DNA of 64,000 bases from Ogataea parapolymorpha DL-1 (Eukaryota > Ascomycota > Pichiomycetes > Pichiales > Pichiaceae), in the NCBI RefSeq assembly GCF_000187245.1, contig NC_027866.1, positions 124,001 through 188,000 of the forward strand, written 5' to 3'. Made by a program: the position numbers and the translations under genes. Under the pieces are notes generated by a model that was not told the DNA's origin, searched no databases, and saw only the letters and a program-made list of their open reading frames with translations. Every line of letters begins with the position of its first letter. Positions within the stretch are counted from its first letter, which is position 1. This document shows positions 33,064-42,400 of the stretch, piece by piece.

Positions 33064-33999
33064 CTAACCGAACAAGTCGAATCCCATGTCGTCGTCAGAC
33101 TCCTCCTCTTCCTCAGCAGCAGCGGCAGTGGCCTCCTCGGCTGGAGCAGAGGAAGCAGCAGCGGCAGGAGCGGCAGCAGCATAAGCGTCTGGGTTGGCAA
33201 TTCTATCCTTGATAGCCTCAGATCCCTCGAAGGTGTAATCAGTAGCAACGGAAAGAGCAAGGATGTTCTTGTAGTTGTTGATGATCTGGTGGGACACAGC
33301 TGGGATGGTTGGGTAGCCAGCAGCCAGCGAGATTTGGGTGATGGTGGAAATGGCTGAGACAAAGTGGCCAACCAGCTCCTCATCGGTGATGTCCAAAATG
33401 GACGATGGGAACACCTGGCCATCGTCGTAGACTTGCACAACGGTCAAACCGTACGTGAAAGGCGAGATGTTCAGCATGTTCAAAAGAGTGGCCTCGGAAG
33501 GTCCGACCTTCTGGTCCTTGGTCAAGATCTTGACGTCAGTGGTAATCTCAATGGTACCTCTGGCAATCTTGGTTGGAACACCCAAAGCCTGGAAGAAGGA
33601 GGTCTTACCTGGCTCCATACCCGTGTTACCGGCTGGAACAAACACATCGCCTGGTGCAATGGCACCGGCTCTGGCTGGAGCAGCAACCTTGTTCTCCAAG
33701 ATGACGTTTCTGATGGTCTTCAAATCAGAGTTGGTGAAGACAAATCCGACGTTACCTCTGACGAAAGGCATCAACTTTTCGTAGTCTGGGTTCTCGGCAA
33801 TGAATCCTCTCAGGGCTCTTCTCACCATGGTGTTCTTACCCATAAGAACGACGGCATCTTTTCTGAGAGCCTTTCTAATCTCGTGCATTTGCTGAGAAGA
33901 GACGTTGTCGACACCAACGATGAAGACAGACTTGTACTCCTCAAGCAGCTGCTTGAGCTTGGAGAAATATTCGACCTTCTTTTCCTTGTTAGCTCCCAT
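33064..33999 (-). CDS. RPP0: 60S acidic ribosomal protein P0
   Basis: A 311-residue protein (S. cerevisiae P0 is 312), base of the ribosomal stalk that recruits elongation factors. Seen: the uL10 RNA-binding start ([21 protein letters not shown]), [32 protein letters not shown], and the C-terminal P-protein tail with an Ala-rich hinge and [16 protein letters not shown], the stalk sequence that binds elongation factors. The start ATG is the complement of 33997-33999. Confidence 0.97.
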   Translation of the reverse strand: MGANKEKKVEYFSKLKQLLEEYKSVFIVGVDNVSSQQMHEIRKALRKDAVVLMGKNTMVRRALRGFIAENPDYEKLMPFVRGNVGFVFTNSDLKTIRNVILENKVAAPARAGAIAPGDVFVPAGNTGMEPGKTSFFQALGVPTKIARGTIEITTDVKILTKDQKVGPSEATLLNMLNISPFTYGLTVVQVYDDGQVFPSSILDITDEELVGHFVSAISTITQISLAAGYPTIPAVSHQIINNYKNILALSVATDYTFEGSEAIKDRIANPDAYAAAAPAAAASSAPAEEATAAAAEEEEESDDDMGFDLFG

Positions 34000-34100
34000 T
34001 TCGTTTCTGTTACAACGTTAGGCTTTTTAAAGCTAGATGAAGTTATTTCCTGGCTGAATTTTCTGAAAAATTTTAGAAGGGCACCCAGCCCAAAATTATG

Positions 34101-34108
34101 TCACGTGA
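34101..34108. promoter_or_regulatory. Palindromic TCACGTGA (Cbf1-type) site upstream of RPP0
   Basis: A perfect 8-bp palindrome TCACGTGA about 100 nt upstream of RPP0 and 105 nt upstream of the divergent gene at 34213. In several non-Saccharomyces yeasts Cbf1 binds this sequence in ribosomal protein promoters; assignment here is inferred. Confidence 0.5.
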
Positions 34109-34212
34109 TATTATGAGGAAATTGTTATCGTCTGTGATCCTCTAAAGGGCCCTACAAATAATTGTCTCCCCAATTAGAACATAGATTTATTCCGCTATTT
34201 TATTGCTATACC

Positions 34213-35364
34213 ATGAACCGTTGCCAGCTAGACACGTTGCTCTTGGAGCTTCCCTATGATGATTTGGGATTTGCACTACTGCAATTTAAGGAGCAGCTCA
34301 AGCTGAACGAGGAGTCGCCGGCGTTTCTAGAGACTGTATTCCCCCGTCTGGCTGAGGTACTTGATAAGCTGGTGGTTCCAGGCCTGGAAAGCTACGTGAG
34401 TGACACCAGGAAAGACATCCTCGAAAGCTCATGCGACGTGATTTGCTGGTTCTACAACACGTTCTACTCTCATAGTCGCAGCGGAGGCACCGAGCTGATC
34501 AGCCCTGATCTTACTCTGGGGCTGCTTTCTTCTTTCTGGACCAGAATCCCAAATTTCCCGCAAACCCAGCCCGACGGATTGGTGCTGGTTACCTCCACCA
34601 TTCAGATAGTCCTCGAGACAATTCCGCGCACTAGCTATGACGACATCTTTAGCTGGCTCAAGGACGCAGAGCCACCAAAACACTCTGATGCCGCTGTGGA
34701 CGAGTTTTTTTTCACTTGTGTGCGATCATTCACGGCAAGAGTAGTGCTCGATGAGCTGGAAACATTAACACAACGCGGTCGACGTTTCTCTGGGACGCCA
34801 AAAGAGCTTTTGAATTCTGTTCTTGAAATGTACGAGCGATGGAGACCAGCGGACAGCACAGAAAGAGGAGAATACCTTCTCGATCGCGAGCTGAGCATCC
34901 TCAAGAAATCCGCCAGCTCGGAGCCAGCAACCGTCATCCACGACTCGGAATGCTCTCCAGTCACCGATCCAAACTGCTACAAGTACTTTCTCCAACAGGA
35001 GAGAGCGAAATATGAGCTGCAAAAAAATCCGGACTGGGTGCAGATTTTTGAGAGTTGCAGAGACGTGGACTCTCCAAAATCCAGTACTTGCTCCAGCTCT
35101 CTAAGTCCTGTTGTCTTCGATGCGTCTGACTTCCAACGCTTCAAGGAACCTAAATCGAGATGCAACATTTTCCGCAAATTGTTTAGGGCCACAAAGCCCC
35201 TATTCGTTTCCCGGAAGATTGACCCAAACCCTCCGACTTCAGGTCAGCTGTCTACATTCTCTACTATGAGATACAGGTTTCTAGACTGGTTTTGGAGCTT
35301 TTGGTATCCAGTGGACGAGCACGAGGAGCAAAAGCTCCAGCTCCCATATTCTTTTCCCAATTAA
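34213..35364 (+). CDS. Unrecognised helical protein
   Basis: A 383-residue protein I do not recognise. Seen: an alpha-helix-rich N-terminal two-thirds without clear repeats, a Ser/Cys-rich linker (SPKSSTCSSSLSP) near 297-309, a basic stretch SRCNIFRKLFRATKPLFVSRK near 324-344, and an aromatic patch FLDWFWSFWYPVDEHEE close to the C-terminus that might contact membrane. No signal peptide or clear TM segment. The frame is open upstream to a TTG at 34162; ATG 34213 is the first Met. It shares a 213-nt divergent upstream region with RPP0. Confidence 0.75.
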   Translation: MNRCQLDTLLLELPYDDLGFALLQFKEQLKLNEESPAFLETVFPRLAEVLDKLVVPGLESYVSDTRKDILESSCDVICWFYNTFYSHSRSGGTELISPDLTLGLLSSFWTRIPNFPQTQPDGLVLVTSTIQIVLETIPRTSYDDIFSWLKDAEPPKHSDAAVDEFFFTCVRSFTARVVLDELETLTQRGRRFSGTPKELLNSVLEMYERWRPADSTERGEYLLDRELSILKKSASSEPATVIHDSECSPVTDPNCYKYFLQQERAKYELQKNPDWVQIFESCRDVDSPKSSTCSSSLSPVVFDASDFQRFKEPKSRCNIFRKLFRATKPLFVSRKIDPNPPTSGQLSTFSTMRYRFLDWFWSFWYPVDEHEEQKLQLPYSFPN

Positions 35365-35391
35365 TCCGCATTTATAACTCCGCTAAGCTAT

Positions 35392-37950
35392 CTAGGCAAA
35401 CAATTCTCCAACGATATCGCTCATGGAGTCGACTCCCCAATGAACTCTTGACCGCTGCTTTTTTCCTTTAATAAAGGTGCTATCTCTAACCTTATGTTGT
35501 AAAAAATATTGCAACCCTCTGAGTAACGTTGGTTGTTCCTTGCATTTATTGATCCGCTCGACCATCGTCTTGTCATTGTATCGCATGTCTTCTGTTTTGT
35601 GCTTTTTATCGCCGGCACCAAAAATCTTCTGCTCTGACAGCTTTCCGACGCTATCAAAGAAACTAATCATAAATATCTCCACAAATAATTTCGTATCTTC
35701 GCTAGCTGTGAGGAAATTGACAGTTCGTAAAACGTTTAGCGGCAAAGACCCCTCGCCAACAAGAGTGCCGAACAGTCTTCCCAGGTTCAGGGTTTTCTTC
35801 AGTTTTTCATCTTCGTCCGGTGTTTCTTCCAATTCTTCGTATTCTTCTCCTTCCAGCTCTTTAAGCAAATCCCATAAGTTGAACTGGAACGTCTTTCTCA
35901 TGGCGTGGTCCTCGCAAAGCTTTTTGGCAACGAAAGCGTAATACGGATTGAAAACGGTCTCAATGGAAGCACAATGCATCAAAATTCGAGGAATTTCGCG
36001 TTGTTGGGTCTTTTTTAGCCGTAATTTCTCTAACTTGACGTATGCATCCATGTAATCGCTAGCGGACATGATGGATATGAAAATGGCACGTCTGATGTCC
36101 GTGTTCATTCTATGTTGTTTAGCCAGTTCCAGCCAGTTTGGCTCAGACTTATCCAGCGCATCGATCACAGACTTTGTAGACTCTTCGACTTTTTTCTCAT
36201 CTCCTTTCCAAGCAGATCCAACAAGCCACCATTTACCTTTTTCGTTGATGTTTTCTATATCACTCAGGGACACTTTGATAGGATCGACACTCCTGATTCT
36301 TCCCAGCTGTTTTTTCAGTCTAGTCACTAGCCCCGAGGTGGCCTCGTTCTCAAGATGCTTAAGCTTGTTGTTCTTCAAGTTGGAAACAGTTTCAATCAGA
36401 AATTTGGACCTGGTGCTCATATCCGAGCCGACGTTCTTGTTCAAAGTAAGAACAATTTCCTTGAGCGAGCTAGGATCATCCGAGCGGAGTTTTGAACCGC
36501 AGGATCTGATCACCTTTAGCAAGAGCTCTGTCCTGAATTCTGTAGGGCTATCTATCAGCTTCTGTCCAATCACGTCATACATTAATCTGGAAGAAAGCAG
36601 ATTCAGTTCGTAGCAAAATGCAATCAGCGCAATCAAGTTCGACGCTTCCTTATTGGAACTTTCTGTCTTGATATACTCGCAAAGCTTTTCAACCAGCGTC
36701 TGGATCGCATACGCGCCAAATTCCACTCCCTGCAAACGGTAGAGCGCAACGATAACTGTGGCATAGAGAACGAGAAAGCTGTCAAGCATCGGTGTCGAAA
36801 CCAGCACCGATTGGAATACCACCTTGATTATGGCTTCGTTGACGATTTGGCGCGCATTTTCGGTATACAATGCACTGAGGTCATTCACGACTGTCAAAAG
36901 GTTCGCCTCAGACAGTTTGTTAAACGGACCCTTGACAGAACGAATGATTTTTTGCATCTCTTCACTATCGTCATTTTCAAGCAGCTTACGACGTAAAGCT
37001 GGAGGAACATATTTTCCAGCAGGGACTGGAGCAACGTACGGATTTTCACGCACAGAAGGGCCAGCATCTGAGTCTGAATCGCTTTCAGAGGTCTCCAATT
37101 CACCCATCTCTTTCAGCAGCTCTCTGTCCTCTTCGTCCAGAGAGTCGGTGGTGGAGTCTTCTTCCTCTTCCTCTTCCTCTTCCTCAGATCCTGAACCATC
37201 GAATTCCAGGCCGTCTAGGAGCCCACCGATGATGTCATGCTCGTCAGTCTTTTTCAGTTTGCTGTTTTTCTTGATGCCAAGTTTCTTTGCGTAGTATTCG
37301 AGATCGTCGTCTGTTTTATCAAATACTTTGGGAAACGTTGCTTCATCTCCAGATACCTCTGACTCCGTGTGCGACTCATCCTCCAGCTCATGAAATTCTT
37401 CCTCGCTGGAGGTGTCTCCCTCCAGTTCATCAACCTCGTCTTGCAGCTCGTCCTCCTTGACGATTTTCACGTTGCTGCCCTTTTTAGCTCCTTTCAGCTT
37501 CATCAACTGGGCCATCACGTCTTTCTGTTCGTCATCAAGCGATTCATCACTATCATTATCTGACTCCTCCTCTTCAATTTCTTCTTCATCGTCAAAGCCC
37601 GTGAACTCTTCATACTCTACCTCTTCACTTTCGTTCAAGTCGCTATCGTCAGCTTCCAGCTCTTCTTCCTTCACAATTTTGAGCGTGCTATTTTTCTTCT
37701 GCTGCTTTCCTTCCTTCTCAATATCCCTAGCACCCTTAACTTTCTTCAATCTATCCATAATCGCCCTTTCCTCTTTGTCTCCCCCTCGCTTTCTCTTCTT
37801 CTGTTCTCTCTGCTCCTTCCGTCTCTCTTTTCGGCTGATCTTCCGCTTTTGCCGTTTAAAGCGCTCATCATCATCATATCGGCCACTTTCGCGAATCTGA
37901 TCCATCAAAGCGCCAGGGATATTCACCCCGTGCCGGTCTCTCTTACCCAT
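35392..37950 (-). CDS. SGD1: Sgd1/NOM1 nucleolar protein (MIF4G-MA3)
   Basis: An 852-residue protein (S. cerevisiae Sgd1 is 899), essential for 18S rRNA processing and known to recruit the helicase Fal1. Seen: an N-terminus with GVNIPGALMDQI and a very basic stretch (RKISRKERRKEQREQKKRK), long Glu/Asp/Ser-acidic runs at about 95-330, the MIF4G domain at about 350-560 starting at YVPPALRRKLL, and an MA3 domain at about 640-780 (DIRRAIFISIMSASDYMDAYVKL). The frame is open upstream to TTG 38004; the ATG at 37950 gives the family-like MGKRDRHGVNIPG. Confidence 0.9.
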   Translation of the reverse strand: MGKRDRHGVNIPGALMDQIRESGRYDDDERFKRQKRKISRKERRKEQREQKKRKRGGDKEERAIMDRLKKVKGARDIEKEGKQQKKNSTLKIVKEEELEADDSDLNESEEVEYEEFTGFDDEEEIEEEESDNDSDESLDDEQKDVMAQLMKLKGAKKGSNVKIVKEDELQDEVDELEGDTSSEEEFHELEDESHTESEVSGDEATFPKVFDKTDDDLEYYAKKLGIKKNSKLKKTDEHDIIGGLLDGLEFDGSGSEEEEEEEEEDSTTDSLDEEDRELLKEMGELETSESDSDSDAGPSVRENPYVAPVPAGKYVPPALRRKLLENDDSEEMQKIIRSVKGPFNKLSEANLLTVVNDLSALYTENARQIVNEAIIKVVFQSVLVSTPMLDSFLVLYATVIVALYRLQGVEFGAYAIQTLVEKLCEYIKTESSNKEASNLIALIAFCYELNLLSSRLMYDVIGQKLIDSPTEFRTELLLKVIRSCGSKLRSDDPSSLKEIVLTLNKNVGSDMSTRSKFLIETVSNLKNNKLKHLENEATSGLVTRLKKQLGRIRSVDPIKVSLSDIENINEKGKWWLVGSAWKGDEKKVEESTKSVIDALDKSEPNWLELAKQHRMNTDIRRAIFISIMSASDYMDAYVKLEKLRLKKTQQREIPRILMHCASIETVFNPYYAFVAKKLCEDHAMRKTFQFNLWDLLKELEGEEYEELEETPDEDEKLKKTLNLGRLFGTLVGEGSLPLNVLRTVNFLTASEDTKLFVEIFMISFFDSVGKLSEQKIFGAGDKKHKTEDMRYNDKTMVERINKCKEQPTLLRGLQYFLQHKVRDSTFIKGKKQRSRVHWGVDSMSDIVGELFA

Positions 37951-38031
37951 CCTGATCAAATATTTTTCAAGTATTTTTTTACCGGCTGTGCATTTTAGTG
38001 GCAAACACTTTTAACAATACTTATCCTTAAC

Positions 38032-39105
38032 ATGTTCAAGAAAATTGATCCCAAGCTCCTCACGGATGCGGTCTTTTTCGTCGGAGCCTCCCTTTCCATA
38101 TTCTATCTTCTCACGCATATCCTAGGAGAGGAAGGCCCGGCACGGACGTCAAAAGAAACTAAGAAGAAGGCCAAGCTGTCCCTTGAAAAGTTGAAGCGTG
38201 CCAATCCAGGTCTCAATCTTGAGCTTTCCGAGTACGAAAAAGTGATCCTGAACAGTGTCATTCCTCCAGACGAAATTGGTGTTTCTTTTGAAGACATTGG
38301 AGGCCTCGATAATATCATCAGCGATCTACAAGAGTCTGTGATTCTTCCGTTAACGTGTCCCGATCTGTTTACTCAATACTCCACCCTGTTGCAAGCACCC
38401 AAGGGCGTGCTTCTGTACGGGCCCCCGGGATGCGGAAAAACGATGCTAGCCAAGGCTTTGGCGTCCAAATCAAGAGCAAACTTCATTTCCATCAGGATGT
38501 CTACAATCATGGATAAATGGTACGGTGAGTCCAATAAGCTGGTAGACGCGCTGTTTTCGCTTGCAAACAAGTTGCAGCCATGTATCATATTTATTGATGA
38601 GATCGACTCGTTTTTGCGCGAGAGAAACTCGATGGACCACGAGATCACAGCAACATTGAAAGCCGAATTCATGACTCTTTGGGACGGGCTGACGTCGTCG
38701 GGAAGAATCCTCATTTTGGGAGCCACCAACCGACCTGACGATATCGACTCGGCATTCATGAGACGGATGCCCAAACGATTCCCTATAAATATGCCGAACG
38801 CAGAGCAACGGCACAAAATTTTGGAGAAATTACTAGACAATGTGGATTACGATTTCGAGCTAGACAAACTCGTGCAAATAACAGATGGCCTGAGTGGGTC
38901 AGATCTCAAAGAACTGTGTCGCAATGCAGCAATCAACTCTACCAGGGAGTTCATTAGAAACAACGTGAAAGACGGCAAACCGATTAATCCGAAAGAACAG
39001 ATAGTGATGCGGCCGCTACGTGTGCACGATTTCATCGAGAGCGTGACGCCGAGCGACTCGCTTATCAAGAAACTCGACAAGCTGAAGATCGACCCTGTCG
39101 ACTGA
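38032..39105 (+). CDS. MSP1: Mitochondrial outer-membrane AAA ATPase Msp1
   Basis: A 357-residue protein (S. cerevisiae Msp1 is 362) that extracts mistargeted tail-anchored proteins from the mitochondrial and peroxisomal membranes. Seen: an N-terminal TM at about 13-30 ([18 protein letters not shown]), a linker, Walker A GPPGCGKT at 130-137, pore-loop aromatic motif KWYGES at 162-167, Walker [10 protein letters not shown] at 184-192, and the arginine-finger region with [10 protein letters not shown]. The start codon is 81 nt from the divergent SGD1 start. Confidence 0.95.
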   Translation: MFKKIDPKLLTDAVFFVGASLSIFYLLTHILGEEGPARTSKETKKKAKLSLEKLKRANPGLNLELSEYEKVILNSVIPPDEIGVSFEDIGGLDNIISDLQESVILPLTCPDLFTQYSTLLQAPKGVLLYGPPGCGKTMLAKALASKSRANFISIRMSTIMDKWYGESNKLVDALFSLANKLQPCIIFIDEIDSFLRERNSMDHEITATLKAEFMTLWDGLTSSGRILILGATNRPDDIDSAFMRRMPKRFPINMPNAEQRHKILEKLLDNVDYDFELDKLVQITDGLSGSDLKELCRNAAINSTREFIRNNVKDGKPINPKEQIVMRPLRVHDFIESVTPSDSLIKKLDKLKIDPVD

Positions 39106-39348
39106 AGTCTACGCAGATGTGCCAACGAACCAGCCACGAAACCATAGATGCGATTCCATGTACGCTTGCCATTGCAAGAGAATTCTCCTTGGACGTTGAT
39201 CTAGACATCGCTTTGAATCAGTATACCACATGAACGGTATACGGATCTTCGAAGATGTCATATTATGTTTTTTTAATAAAGAAAATTTTCTGTATTTATT
39301 GCCTGGCACAGCTGGTCGCACTGCACAGCCGTGTGATTTTTTTATATA

Positions 39349-40875
39349 TCAACGTCCTAAGTTATGTGCTCTTCTTTTCTTATTGTAGGCCTTGCTCTGC
39401 ACATGCACGTAGACCACGTGCGTGCCACCAATGACAAACGTGATAAGTAGAAGCAGCAGGTTTAGCGGAATAGGGTTCATCTTGAACACCGTGTGCGTGA
39501 GTCTGTCTAATGGGGACTGCAGGAAGTTGAAAATACCAGAGATGGTCATGACGGAGCCGTACACCGTTCCAAAAGTCTCGAAACCAAACACTTTGGCGCA
39601 GTAGTCCGATATGGAGGTGTAGAAGAATGGTCTGTAGCACACGAAGATGAGAACATTGATCACTCCGGCCACAAAAGAGTTTTTGATGCAATTGAGCACA
39701 CCGATCAAAATGGACACTGCAAGCAGAATAAACATGACCAGTGAGGTGGAGCAGCCGTCCAGGATGCGGCCAATCACAGGGATCGATAGCACGCCGCCGA
39801 GAGGCAGCGCAATGTCAAAGATTTTGTTCAGCTTGGCAGATTTTTCGTACGAGCCAAGCAAATATGTGTACTGCGAATTAACGGTTGCAACAAAATAATT
39901 TAGTCTGAGCATCTGGATGGTTGCAAAAAGACAAATCAGCAGGAACCAATATGTTCTGAACTGGTAAGAGGAAGGGTAGCCGTGCAGGATTCCGAAGACG
40001 GAGTTAGGCGTTGGGGTTGTGACTTCTTCTAGCTCCTCCTCCACGTACGCCGATCTGTATGCCTCTCCGAGCGAGGACCGTCTTTTGGCTGCTCCTTGAA
40101 CTGCCAGAAGATGCGTGTTCTCATTTACCTCGTGCAGTGATTCCTCGCGCTCCAGAGCCTCGGCCAGCCGTTGCTGTTCCTCGGTAGGGTTTGGAATAAG
40201 GTCGACTGGCGGAGTCAGATAAGACTCGTTTGGCATGATAAAGATCTCCGCCAGAGCGATAAAGAGCGGGATCACAAGGTACACTTTGTAGAAAGTTTCG
40301 ATTTTCAAAGCCTCCGGCCATCTTGTGTAGGCAAATTTGTACACCAAAAACACGGCAGAGGAGGTGTCAAAGGCCCCGGTCAAAAGTGCAAGAATTAATC
40401 CAGATTTTTCAGGAAATGCGTTGGACAGCTGGAAGCTCGAGATAAATGAGAATGGGCCGCCCAGCGCCATTGCCGCGTATCCCACCAGGTAAGGGTCAAA
40501 CCAGGTGATCGACTTGGAATAGATGAACACTAAAGAGGCAAACAGCATGGATGTTGCGCCTATCAGACCGCACACTCTAGGGCCGTATATGTCCAGCGTT
40601 CTGCCAATCAAAAGCGCACTGACGTTGGTCAGAACCGCGCCGGTGGTGAACATCATGTTCAGCTTGAGGTCCTGTTCTGTGCAATTCGGTATAAAGCCCT
40701 CGGCTAGGTAATCCTGGGAACTTAGGTTGCATGCGTCCTCGTAGACTCCCTGGTCGACGAGAACCGGCTTGAGGGCGGCAAAACCGAAGATTGGACCCGC
40801 TCCAAAGAGACACCATATCACAGCGCATGCCACCTGGACGATTCTCTTTTTGGTGGGTGTTTCAAAAAAATACAT
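39349..40875 (-). CDS. Fmp42-like major facilitator protein
   Basis: A 508-residue protein with about 12 TM spans, similar in size and N-terminal pattern to S. cerevisiae Fmp42 (Ymr221c), an uncharacterised MFS protein related to SLC43-type carriers. Seen: the first span CAVIWCLFGAGPIFGFAALKPVL, GRTLDIYGPRVCGLIGA (MFS loop 2-3 motif), ALGGPFSFISSFQLSN, a central cytosolic loop of ~90 residues with an acidic dileucine (ENTHLL), and a basic C-terminus KKRRAHNLGR. The dileucine suggests vacuolar sorting. Substrate unknown. Confidence 0.82.
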   Translation of the reverse strand: MYFFETPTKKRIVQVACAVIWCLFGAGPIFGFAALKPVLVDQGVYEDACNLSSQDYLAEGFIPNCTEQDLKLNMMFTTGAVLTNVSALLIGRTLDIYGPRVCGLIGATSMLFASLVFIYSKSITWFDPYLVGYAAMALGGPFSFISSFQLSNAFPEKSGLILALLTGAFDTSSAVFLVYKFAYTRWPEALKIETFYKVYLVIPLFIALAEIFIMPNESYLTPPVDLIPNPTEEQQRLAEALEREESLHEVNENTHLLAVQGAAKRRSSLGEAYRSAYVEEELEEVTTPTPNSVFGILHGYPSSYQFRTYWFLLICLFATIQMLRLNYFVATVNSQYTYLLGSYEKSAKLNKIFDIALPLGGVLSIPVIGRILDGCSTSLVMFILLAVSILIGVLNCIKNSFVAGVINVLIFVCYRPFFYTSISDYCAKVFGFETFGTVYGSVMTISGIFNFLQSPLDRLTHTVFKMNPIPLNLLLLLITFVIGGTHVVYVHVQSKAYNKKRRAHNLGR

Positions 40876-41386
40876 GGTTCAATCTTTCAGGTGCTCAGGC
40901 GGGCCTAAATGCATATATATTTTCTCTGCGCTGCAAAAAAAAAAAAAAGCTGCAGATATGAAGGCCGAAAACGGTGAAAAATTGAAAGATTAGATAGAGA
41001 ATTGCCCTGGGCTGAAAAACGGCGTTTTTAAACGGCGCTGGGGTAGGGAGAAGGCGATTTGGTTTGACGTGCTTTTTGTAAAGCTTAGCTTGGTTGCGTA
41101 TACGCAGCTGCTTTGCCCCGGAAAGTCCAGTAACTGTTGCTTGCGCCAAGCGGCACACGACTGGCCGCAGGCGGAGGTGTATACGGCAGAGCCCGGCACC
41201 CTGATGAAACAGGCAGGGGACTTTCTATTTCCTGCGGGGACCGCCGTGGCAGCTGCCAGAATGGCGGAGGATTCCGCACTACTTCCTAATTAGCGCAGTC
41301 TTCCGACCGGCACTCCGAATACTCTGCTGTGCCACATTGCCGTGCCACAAATATTTTTCTGAACCCCAGACATTATTTATTTATAT
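40876..41386. promoter_or_regulatory. Divergent promoter between the FMP42-like gene and BUB3
   Basis: A 511-nt gap with no convincing gene. It contains TATATATTTT near 40914-40923, a 14-A run at 40935-40948, a GC-rich block from 41100 to 41310, and an inverted CGG triplet pair (41265-41276). A short AT-rich stretch precedes the BUB3 ATG. Confidence 0.6.
41265..41276. promoter_or_regulatory. Candidate zinc-cluster site CGG-N6-CCG
   Basis: CGG AGGATT CCG is an inverted triplet pair with a 6-nt spacer, the spacing used by Ppr1-type Zn2Cys6 regulators. It is 111 nt before the BUB3 start and 390 nt before the FMP42-like start. A single chance occurrence cannot be excluded. Confidence 0.3.
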
Positions 41387-42382
41387 ATGAACGAGTACAG
41401 TACGTATTGTTCTGCCTTCTACTAACAAACAGCCATTTCCGTCTCGCCCGACGTGCTTACGTCGCTGCGGTACGCATCTGATTGGCTTGTCGCGTCGTCG
41501 CTCGACGGATCGCTGTCTTTGATCGACGCGTCGCACAAGGTCGAGCATATCGCCCTCGACGCGCCTATCCTCGATACCACTGTCTTGGACTCCGGGATCT
41601 ACTCCGCCCTGGCAAACGGCACAGTGCAGAAGCTTGATCTGCGCTCGCGAAAAGCTTCCAACACCCCTATCGCCCATAATCTTCCCGTACAGTGCGTGGA
41701 AAGCCATGCAAAAAGAAACCTAATTATCTCCGGTTCCTGGGACAAAACGGTGCAGCTCGCCGACCCGCGCGTCCTCGAACAACCGTCGGTGATGGACTTG
41801 CCTGGAAAAGTATATGCAATGGATGTGCACCAGCAAACAGACCGTTTTATCGTGGGCATGTCCAACAGACAGATCCATGTGTATGACTTCCGAAAACTGG
41901 ACCGGCCGGTGAGCAGCATGGAAAATGGGTTCCGTTTTCAGACGACCAAGGTCAGATTTTTGCCCAACGGTCGCGGGTTTCTGCAAAGCTCGATAGAGGG
42001 CAAGGTTTCGCTGGATCTATTCGAGGACGCAGAAAATAATTATGCATTCAAATGCCACCGTCAAAAGCTCGTGATTGAGAACGAAAGCGTTGATCTTGTG
42101 AACCCGGTCAATTGTCTGGAATTTTTCGACACGGAGTCGCGCTTCTTCACGGCAGGATCAGATAGATCGATCTGTCTGTGGGACTACAAGACCAAAAAAA
42201 GAGTCAAGCAGTACGCCAACTTCGAAATGAGTATAGTCGCTTTGGCGTACAACCAGGACAACCACCAGCTCGCCATAGCCATGAGCGACGACTCGTACAA
42301 GAACATGACCGGACTAGACGACCAAACAAACAACAAGCCCGCCATACCGTCGAAGATTACAACACGAAACATGCATTCATAA
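41387..42382 (+). CDS. BUB3: Spindle-checkpoint WD40 protein Bub3, two exons
   Basis: Join of exon 1 (41387-41399) and exon 2 (41433-42382), giving 320 residues (S. cerevisiae Bub3 is 341). Bub3 binds phosphorylated MELT motifs of Spc105/KNL1 and carries Bub1 and Mad3 to kinetochores. Seen: a seven-bladed WD40 pattern with SLDGSLSLIDA, GSWDKTVQLADPR, VYDFRKLD, GSDRSICLWDYKTKK, and the characteristic C-terminal blade FEMSIVALAYNQDNHQLAIAMSDD. The spliced start MNEYTISVSPDVL supplies the missing first strand; the unspliced frame begins at a GTG inside blade 1. Confidence 0.93.
41400..41432 (+). other. 33-nt spliceosomal intron in BUB3
   Basis: Donor GTACGT at 41400-41405, perfect branch sequence TACTAAC at 41420-41426, acceptor CAG at 41430-41432. 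The branch A to 3' end distance is 7 nt. Splicing joins codon A|CC (Thr5) and restores a Met start. Confidence 0.92.
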
Positions 42383-42400
42383 TTCATAAAAGTACATCAT

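Noticed and set aside
33982..33999. GCTAAC near the RPP0 start as a branch point
   Set aside because: It encodes Ala-Asn of the conserved MGANKEK start; no donor lies upstream at a suitable distance.
39109..39321. Short frame between MSP1 and the FMP42-like gene
   Set aside because: No ATG start, no family features; the 243-nt convergent gap is more likely 3' UTRs.
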